Below are positions 20,401 to 27,957 of a stretch of 64,000 nt of DNA, one piece after another (positions within the stretch are counted from its first letter, which is position 1; each line of letters opens with the position of its first letter). Source of the DNA: Symbiodinium natans (lineage: Eukaryota; Sar; Dinophyceae; Suessiales; Symbiodiniaceae); contig CAJNDS010002068.1 of NCBI GenBank assembly GCA_905221605.1, positions 1,360,251 through 1,424,250 on the forward strand, in the 5' to 3' direction. A program made the position numbers and the translations under genes. Under the pieces are notes generated by a model, which saw nothing but the letters and a program-made list of their open reading frames with translations, had not been told where the DNA came from and made no database searches.

Positions 20401-20606
20401 GATTGCACTGGGGATTTGCCGAGGAAGACTTTGCCTCAAGATTTTGGGTCCTGTCACTGCTGGACTTGGCAGCGACACTGCGGGAGTCCGGGGTGCTGCC
20501 GGGGGCCAACTTGCTGCTGGGCTTCTTGGCCATGCAGGTCACGAACAGTGTGTGCTCATATGGCGGGGTGGCGGTGGTCAATGATGAAGTGCAGCTTGAG
20601 GCTTAA
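20401..20606 (+). CDS. Exon with GT29 sialyltransferase-like motif S
   Basis: It follows GAGCCAG and is open to TAA at 20604-20606. It reads HWGFAEEDFASRFWVLSLLD, then LAATLRESGVLPGANLLLGF, then LAMQVTNSVCSYGGVAVVND. The block P-G-A-N-L-L-L-G-F-L-A-x(6)-V-x-x-Y-G has the spacing of motif S of family 29 glycosyltransferases (P-S-T-G..L-A..C-D-E-V..Y-G), but the usual C-D before E-V is T-N here. Assignment is by this motif only. Other motifs (L, III, VS) were not found nearby, so either the other exons are diverged or this is a look-alike. Confidence 0.5.
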
Positions 20607-20718
20607 GGCTTAGGATGCTTGAGGCCAATTCTTAAGGCCAGCTCACTAAGGGCTTTTAGGCAGCAAGCCTTAAGCCTGAATCAAGGCCAAAAGCTTAAGG
20701 CTTAAAGGCTTAAGGTTT

Positions 20719-21090
20719 AACGAGAAAAGCGACCTTAGGGCTTAAATAAGGCCTACCTAAGGAGGGTTTAGGGTTTAGGGTTTAGGGTTTAGGGTTTAGG
20801 GTTTAGGGTTTAGGGTTTAGGGTTTAGGGTTTAGGGTTTAGGGTTTAGGGTTTAGGGTTTAAGGAGAAAAGCGACCTTAGGGCTTAAATAAGGCCTACCT
20901 AAGGAGGGTTTAGGGTTTAGGGTTTAGGGTTTAGGGTTTAGGGTTTAGGGTTTAGGGTTTAGGGTTTAGGGTTTAGGGTTTAAGGAGAAAAGCGACCTTA
21001 GGGCTTAAATAAGGCCTACCTAAGGAGGGTTTAGGGTTTAGGGCTTAGGGTTTAGGGTTTAGGGTTTAGGGTTTAGGGTTTAGGGTTTCA
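20719..21090. repeat. Three-unit higher-order repeat of telomeric block plus 47-bp spacer
   Basis: The spacer beginning GAGAAAAGCGACCTTAGGGC occurs at about 20719, 20861 and 20982, each time followed by a pure TTTAGGG run. Spacings are 142 and 121 bp, differing by exactly three heptamers. The spacer contains CCTTAGGGC...GGCCTACCTAAGG, a miniature inverted repeat like family E ends. Confidence 0.92.
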
Positions 21091-21789
21091 AGGGCCTAGC
21101 CGATCGTGGCCTGGGCCCAAGGGGCCTAAGACCTAAGACTTAGGGTCTAGAACTTGTGGTGCAGAGGTTGGGGTTTGTAACTTGGGGTTTTTGGTTTAGG
21201 GCTTAGGGGTTTAGGGGCTTGGCAGGGTTTTAGGGTTTTCGGGTTTGGGGGTTTAAGGGCTTTAGGTTTTGGGGGACTGTAGGGATTTTTGGGCGTACTC
21301 ATAGGGTTTAGGAGGGGTAGGGGCCGGTAGGGGTTCAGCATTTGCGGGTTAAGGCTATGTGCGTTTTACGGGGTTTGGGCTTTGTTTTTTTTGGCCAGCT
21401 CTTAAACATGTAGTCCCTTTTTTGGGTAGCCTGCATATGGGGAAGCTTTATGATAGTAACCTCACAAACCCTATAAACCCTGTAACCCTATGAAGCCCGA
21501 AAAGCCCTGCACACCCTGACACATCTGACACGCTAAACCCTAAACCCTAGACCCTAGACCCTAGACACTAAACCCTAAAGGCCATAAACCTAAAAACCCA
21601 TAAACTCTACATCCGAAGGCCTTCGATAGAAACCCTAAACCTCATAAACCCACAACCCTATACCCGAAACCCCATAAACCTTGCACATCCTAATCCTACC
21701 CCAAACCCCCAAACCCTGGATACACTAACCCCCCAAACCCTAGATACCCTAAACCCTAAACCCCCAAACCCTAGATACCCTAAACCCTA

Positions 21790-21913
21790 CTTGGAGGGTC
21801 GGAGGACTTAGTCATTCGATAGAGGTTTAGTAGGACATCTCCAACTAGAGTCCCTTTCAGGGCACTTACAAGTCTACTTACTATCTACTTACTAAGTCCC
21901 CCGACCCTCCAAG
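21790..21913. mobile_element. Introner, family A variant, in telomeric repeat
   Basis: Left end CTTGGAGGGTCGGAGGACTT, right end AAGTCCCCCGACCCTCCAAG, a perfect 20-bp inversion allowing one mismatch. It sits within CCCTA|...|TA like the 17571 copy, suggesting insertion into a telomeric tract. Confidence 0.88.
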
Positions 21914-22130
21914 TAGAGACCCTAAACCCCAAACCCTAAACCCTAAACGCTAAACCCTAAACCCTAAACCCTAAACCCCCAAACCCTGGAGACGCGAAGC
22001 CCTTCGACATGCTCTAAACCCTGCAAACCTCCATAAACCCCAAAAATCCTATAATCTCCATAAACCTTATAAACCCTATAACCTCCCAACCCGATGAACC
22101 CTGTAAACCCCATAAGTCCTTTAAACCCCA

Positions 22131-22440
22131 TAAACTCCATAAAAACCCTAAACTTTCCTAAGCCCCATAAACCCCATATAAACCCCATAAACCCCATAAA
22201 CCCCATTAAACCCCATAAACCCCATAACCCCGTTAAACCCCATTAAAGCCCATAAACCCTAAACCCTATAAACCCCATAAACCCCCAAAACCCCAAAAAA
22301 CAACATAAACCCCATGAGCCCCATCAACCTCTAAACCCCATAAACCCCATAAACCCCATAAACCCCATAAACCCCATAAACCCCATAAACCCCATAAACC
22401 CCATAAACCCCATAAACCCCATAAACCCTATAAACCCTAA
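22131..22440. repeat. CCCCATAAA nonamer array
   Basis: About 30 copies of CCCCATAAA, a one-base expansion of the telomeric heptamer family, local and fairly homogeneous. It makes the GVYGVYGVYG frame on the minus strand, which is not a gene. Confidence 0.93.
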
Positions 22441-22478
22441 ACCCCATAAACCCTAAACCCGATAGTCTCTTGGGAGCC

Positions 22479-22583
22479 ATGAAGGCCTTCGACATGCTGA
22501 AGCTTGCCAGGAGCCCAGGGCTTTGTCTTTCGAGGAAAGCTGGGGAAGTGAACTTTACCTGGAGCTGGGACGCCCCTTTTTGA
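22479..22583 (+). CDS. Possible exon, unidentified
   Basis: ATG 22479 reads MKAFDMLKLARSPGLCLSRK then AGEVNFTWSWDAPF and TGA. A second frame (LSFEESWGSELYLELGRPFL) is also open. The first 20 bases (AAGGCCTTCGACATGCT) recur in degraded form near 21995-22012. Confidence 0.4.
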   Translation: MKAFDMLKLARSPGLCLSRKAGEVNFTWSWDAPF

Positions 22584-22614
22584 CTGAACAAGTAGGGTTT
22601 AGGGTTTGGGGTCT

Positions 22615-22702
22615 GCCCAAGTCAAATACAAATCAGCATGCCCAACATGAAACACAAGTTCGACACTTTGGTCAACATTCCACGGCAAAGGTTGTGAGTT
22701 TG
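22615..22702 (+). CDS. Possible exon, unidentified
   Basis: Reads VCPSQIQISMPNMKHKFDTL then VNIPRQRL and TGA. Lower GC than neighbouring islands. Confidence 0.3.
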
Positions 22703-22747
22703 AAGCTTTTGAAAACCCCGGCTCTTTTAATCGAGCCTGTTTAGTTG

Positions 22748-22953
22748 ATGGTAGAAAATAATATCCGCAAGCGGAAGGCTCTCTTTTCGAAGCCCACCTG
22801 GAACTTTCGTCCCGTACGGTGGCTTGACCGACGGTTCCAAGTGGAGTGGAATGGAAGCATCACGGTGAGGCCTGCTGCCCATTTAACAAGAATTACATTT
22901 CTGCAGTTACTCCGGTTTCACTGTTGGGGGCCCGAGCCCTTAAATCATAGTAG
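22748..22953 (+). CDS. Long exon-like frame, unidentified
   Basis: ATG 22748 reads MVENNIRKRKALFSKPTWNF, then RPVRWLDRRFQVEWNGSITV, then RPAAHLTRITFLQLLRFHCW. Basic protein-like sequence without repeats. It runs into a GTAGGGGTC minisatellite at 22953. No family recognised. Confidence 0.45.
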
Positions 22954-23035
22954 GGGTCGTAGGGGTCGTAGGGAACGTAGGGGTCGTAGGGGTTTTGGGT
23001 TTTAGGTTTTGGGGGCGATTCCCTAAGTACCCCTT

Positions 23036-23142
23036 CTTGGAGCTTTAGGTGTGGTGCTGAAGTGTCTGGAAGCTATCGGAGTCTTAGAGACTCCAACAAC
23101 TCCTTCATTGTGGAGTAGGGACTCTATGGCAAGCTCAAAGCC
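23036..23142 (+). CDS. Exon-like island, unidentified gene
   Basis: Reads LGALGVVLKCLEAIGVLETP then TTPSLWSRDSMASSKP before a CCCTAAA tract. Confidence 0.45.
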
Positions 23143-23333
23143 CTAAACCCTAAACCTTGTTCCCTAAACCCGAAACCCTAAACCCTAAACCCCAAACCCT
23201 GAACCCCAAACCCCAAACCCCAAACCCTAAACCCTAAACCCTAAACCCTAAACCCTAAACCCCAAACCCTAAACCCTAAACCCTAAACCCTAAACCCTAA
23301 ACCCTAAACCCTACCCATGGTCCCCCCCACAAA

Positions 23334-23418
23334 AATCTCCCCGAGGTGCTGAAAGTGTTCTACTCCACCACGCGGATGTCCGTCCCTGCCCAGGTGCAGC
23401 AGGACCTGCAGACCCCTA
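23334..23418 (+). CDS. Exon-like island, unidentified gene
   Basis: Reads NLPEVLKVFYSTTRMSVPAQ then VQQDLQTP. Strong protein character between telomeric tracts. Confidence 0.5.
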
Positions 23419-24335
23419 ACACCTAAACCCTATAAACCCTAAACCCTAAAAGTACGAGTTTGGGTTTAGGGTTTGTTTAGGGCGTAAAGGGTTTACTGTT
23501 GCAGGTACTCATCTCCCTTTTCTTCTTGAGGCTGTGTGTACGTCTCTGCGTGCGCGTGCATCTCTTTTTCCCTCTCTCTCTCTCTCTCCCTACCACATTC
23601 AGCAAAAACAACTGTTCCTTTTCTTTTCCTGGGTTGGGGAGCCCAAGCATCCATGTTACCGCTTTTGTTGTTGGGGTGGGGGTACCCGGAACACAAGGGT
23701 TCCTAAAACTTGGAGCGTGAAACGCCCGGAACCCTCAATCCGAAGCCTCAAGCTTAAACCCTCCTTGGGGATATATATATATATATATATATATACACCT
23801 ATATATATATATATATAATACATATATGAGCAATCAACCTAAATTGGGTTACAAGAAATAGCTACCACATTAGAACGCTCCTTATAACTACGCATGAACC
23901 TCCCATAAGCATTCCTAAGAATGACCCAATGCCCTAAAACATAAACCCCAAAGGCTTCCTGTGTTCTTTTTGTCGCTCGGGCACCCAACAGACATACTTG
24001 CGACACGGCTCCCCAGACCCCTGTCAGGGTCCAAAAAGTAGATCCCTTTAAGCATTCCTAAGAATGATCCAATTTTAGTAGAGGATACCATTTGGGGGGG
24101 GGGGGGGGGTTAGGGTTTAGGGCCCAATGTACCACTCAACTAAAGAATGGAGTTTACATCGTTATAAGGAACCCTATAGAGTTTAAGGTTCATTCCTTTC
24201 TCACGTGGAAGCCCTTCTGATGTTCTAAGGGGTTAGGAAGTTGGGTTCTTGAGCAAAAAGTAGGGTTTCAGGGTTCAGGGTCTAGGGTCTAGGGTCTAGG
24301 GTTTAGGGTTTAGGGTTTAGGGTTTAGGGTTTAGG

Positions 24336-24411
24336 GTGCACAGCGCAGGATGTGAAAGGTTGGATGGCGCTGCTTTTGGGGGTGGGCGGCCGAGATCCAG
24401 TTGGAAGTTGA
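24336..24411 (+). CDS. Exon-like island interrupted by a family A introner
   Basis: Reads VHSAGCERLDGAAFGGGRPR then SSWK. Removing the family A element downstream joins it to LWLCQDVRPL at 24514-24545. GTTG occurs on both sides of the element (24407-24410 and 24514-24517). Confidence 0.45.
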
Positions 24412-24511
24412 CTTGGAGGTTCATAAGTACTTAGAAGTAGGGTTATAAGTACCTCAACTAGATTTTAAGTATAGTTACATACCTACGTTTAGCTACCCAG
24501 GAGCCTCCAAG
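24412..24511. mobile_element. Introner, family A, with GTTG direct repeat
   Basis: The left end CTTGGAGGTTCATAAGTACT and the right end CAGGAGCCTCCAAG are inverted. GTTG flanks the element with 1-2 extra bases on each side. Confidence 0.75.
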
Positions 24512-24624
24512 TAGTTGTGGCTCTGTCAGGACGTTAGACCTCTAGGGGTTTTTGTTGCTTTGGGTTATTTAGGGCATCGGGCTGTGGGGTCGTTGGGGTT
24601 TAGAGTGTACCCTAGACCGTAAAC

Positions 24625-24702
24625 CCTAAACCCTCAACCCTCAACCCTCCACCCTCCACCCTCCACCCTCAACCCTCCACCCTCCACCCTCCAGCCTCCA
24701 CC

Positions 24703-24733
<31 letters not shown>

Positions 24734-25142
24734 CACCCTCAACCCTCAACCCTCCACCCTCCACCCTCCACCCTCAACCCTCCACCCTCCACCCCTCAAC
24801 CCTCAAACCCTCAACCCTCACCCTCCACCCTCCACCCCCACCCTCCACCCCTCCACCTCCACCCTCCACCCTCCACCCTCAACCCTCCACCCTCCAACCC
24901 TCACCCTCCACCCTCCACCCTCCCCCTCCAACCCTCAACCATCCACCCTCAACCCTCAACCCTCCCATCACCTCCACCCCACCCCTCAACCCTCCCCCTC
25001 CCACCTCCACCCTCCACCCTCCACCCTCAACCCTCCACCCTCAACCCTCCACCCTCCACCCTCAACCCTCAACCCTCCACCCTCCACCCTCCACCCTCCA
25101 CCCTCAACCCTCCACCCTCAACCCTCAACCCTCAACCCTACC
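24625..25142. repeat. CCACCCT / CAACCCT heptamer array
   Basis: About 70 heptamers mixing CCACCCT and CAACCCT, derived from the telomeric unit but lacking TAAA, with a few indels. Confidence 0.95.
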
Positions 25143-25484
25143 ACTTCGTTGGAATGGGTGTTGGGGAGAATATTCGTCCCTCCAAGGGAGCTGAGGGTTC
25201 CCTCCGCCCAAACTTGTAGGAACCATACATCTCAGCCTTCGTTATATGGCGGTTTACCAAAAGAAGGGGGACCCCCAATATAGATCCCCAAATAGTAGGA
25301 TTCCCCCTGTAATCAGGACCCCAATAAGGTACCCCTAATTTCGGAAACCCTCATATTCTTTAAACCCTAAGCCCTAAACCCTAAACCCTAAACCCTAAAC
25401 CCTACACCCTAAACCCTAAACCCTAAACCCTAAACCCTAAACCCTAAACCTAAAGGCCCTAAAGGGTAGCAAGTATCTTCCCAG

Positions 25485-25548
25485 GTGACGGAGATCGCAA
25501 TGGAAGTACCGCGGGCAGGTCTTGAACAAGAGGCCCCGGGAAGAGGGT
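25485..25548 (+). CDS. Exon-like island, unidentified gene
   Basis: It follows CCCAG and reads VTEIAMEVPRAGLEQEAPGR before GTTTAGGG, again with the telomeric repeat supplying a GT. Confidence 0.45.
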
Positions 25549-26223
25549 TTAGGGTTTAGGGTTTTAGGGTTTTAGGGTTTGGTTTTAGGGTTTCGGGTTT
25601 AGGGTTTAGGGTCTCGGGTTAAGGGTTTAGGGTTTAGGGTTTCGGGGTGCGGGCTGTCAGGTTGAATTTGTCATCGCAACCTCTGCAACTTACCCCCCAC
25701 CCCCCCCCTAAAGTTAGGGTTGAGGGTTGAGGGATATGTGGTTTTAGGGTCCTAAACCCAAAACCCTAAACCCTTACAGTTTAGGGTTTGGTCAGGCCGG
25801 GTAGGGAACTAGCAGGGTGTGGGAGGATTGTGAGATTCCAGTTGTAGAAGGTACTCTGGAAGATACACCGCAGGCCTTCACATGTGGGAGATTATCCAAA
25901 CCCCAAACCCTAAACCCTGAACCCGGAACCCTAAACCCCTGTTGGGTGTACCCTAACCAAGAGACTCCAGATTAGCATAGAAACCCTCAAGGAGACCATA
26001 GTTTTGGGAACCTCCCTCACAGCCCAGGCACTTGCGTGTCGGGTTTAGGGTTTAGGATCTAGGGTTTAGGGTTTAGGGTGGAGGCTCTGGAGTTGACCCT
26101 AAACCCTCTAGACCCTAGGTGCCTAGGGTTGCAGATTCGTAGCTTCGCTCTTTGGGAGCAAGCGAGAAGTCCAGGAATCAAGCCTACATATATATATATA
26201 TACATACATATATATATATATAC

Positions 26224-26254
<31 letters not shown>

Positions 26255-26676
26255 CATATTTGTAAACAGTGTTTGTGGTGTATGTATGTGTATAAATAAA
26301 AAATGAATATATATGTACATACACATACACACATATTTCCCCTTATGGCTTGAAGAGAACCCCATGTGAATCTTGGGCTCAGGGGCTTTGTAAAGTTTCG
26401 AGCGCTTGGAGGTGCGTGTGTGGTTCTAAGGCGGGTTAGAGGTCTGGTATGGTGACTCTACTTACAAGCATGTTTCGGGTACCTGATAACCTACCCACCC
26501 TCACCCCTAAGCCCTAAACCCTAAACCCTAAAACCCCTAGAAGCCCTAAACCCTAAACCTTGAAACCCCTAGAAGCCCTAAACCCTGGACCCTAAACCCT
26601 AAACCCTAAACCCTAAACCCTAAACTCTAAACCCTAAACCCTAAACCCTAAACCCTAAACCCTAAACCCTAAACCG

Positions 26677-26773
26677 CCGGTGCTCTTCTGCGAGCAGGTG
26701 CAGGAGGAGATCGCAGAGGCGAAGTGCCGAAAGTGGGTGTTTCAGATTCTGTCGGCGCCCCGGTCTCCTTGGG
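26677..26773 (+). CDS. Exon-like island, unidentified gene
   Basis: Reads PVLFCEQVQEEIAEAKCRKW then VFQILSAPRSPW, ending at GGGTTTAGGG. GAGCAG at 26691-26696 is an alternative acceptor that keeps the frame. Confidence 0.5.
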
Positions 26774-26868
26774 TTTAGGGTTGAGGGCTAGGGTTTAGGG
26801 TTTAGGGTTGAGGGTTTAGGGTGCCAAGATGCCCTCGAGTTGATTTAGAGTTTAGGGCCTAGGGTTTG

Positions 26869-26927
26869 CTTGGAGGTTCAAGGGTAGTTTCAAGCCTCCT
26901 AGCTTATAACTACCCATAAGCTTCAAG
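26869..26927. mobile_element. Short introner-like element, family A
   Basis: CTTGGAGGTTCAAGGGTAGT to CTACCCATAAGCTTCAAG, only 59 bp, the smallest recognisable copy of the family. Confidence 0.6.
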
Positions 26928-27253
26928 TAGCGGTTTACTGAGCCTCGGGGCACTTAGCACAGGATAACCTTCAGGAGGAGGGTCCTGCATAGGACACCTG
27001 CTCTACTTTATACCTGCTGACTAAGTCCTCCGATCCTCCAAGTGGGGTTTAGGGTTTACCTGGGCCCTAATCCGGCCCTAATCCCTATACCACACTATAG
27101 AACCCGTATATGTGTTGTTTTTATATATGAACCGACCAACATGGGATAGGCTGTTCTGTATTATAGGTTCCCGTGGTGGTTGAAGCAAGCTACAGCGGTG
27201 ACGATGGGTTTTAGGGTTTAGGGTTTAGAGTCTGGGGTCTAGGGCTTAACTTA

Positions 27254-27398
27254 CTAGTTCTTGGTAGGGAACGAAGGAGTTCGGTAACTTAGATCCCCCA
27301 CCCCCATGTTACCCTTTGAGGGATTGGTGCGTACCGAATTCCTTGTAGAACGGATTGTATAAGATCTCGTTCCCTAGTTCGCTACTAAGAACTCGTAG
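27254..27398. mobile_element. Introner-like element, family G
   Basis: Left CTAGTTCTTGGTAGGGAACG, right TTCCCTAGTTCGCTACTAAG then AACTCGTAG. Inverted ends with a diverged interior. Confidence 0.65.
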
Positions 27399-27484
27399 CT
27401 TCCAAAAACACAATACCCCTTGAGGAATCTACCTTAGACCAGAACAATGAGTATTCACACACATATACATACATATATCTATGC

Positions 27485-27488
<4 letters not shown>

Positions 27489-27518
<30 letters not shown>

Positions 27519-27855
27519 TAATATATATATATATATGTATATGTAATATATGTAATATATGTAATATATGTAATATATGTAATGTATGTAATATATGTAA
27601 TATATGTAATATATGTAATATATGTAATATATGTAATATATGTAATATATGTAATATATGTAATGTATGTAATATATGTAATATATGTAATATATGTAAT
27701 ATATGTAATATATGTAATATATGTAATATATGTAATATATGTAATGTATGTAATATATGTAATATATGTAATATATGTAATATATGTAATATATGTAATA
27801 TATGTAATATATGGACTATATGTAATATATGTAATACATATATATATATATATAG
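27489..27855. repeat. TAATATATG nonamer array
   Basis: About 33 copies of TAATATATG with periodic TAATGTATG variants, flanked by (TA)n. It lies 100 bp upstream of the light-harvesting gene start. The ITY/HIL/NIC repeat frames on either strand are artefacts. Confidence 0.96.
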
Positions 27856-27957
27856 AATGAAGGTCGAGCCAGTGTGAGTCTGCTCTGCTGCCAGCGGCCC
27901 GGCACAGCCCCACAGGACCTTCCGAGGCATTTTAGGACTCCGTAGCGTCGCATCGCC

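Noticed and set aside
27385-27930. ITYITY / HILHIL / NICNIC frames
   Set aside because: Nonamer TAATATATG array; no gene-like sequence outside the repeat.
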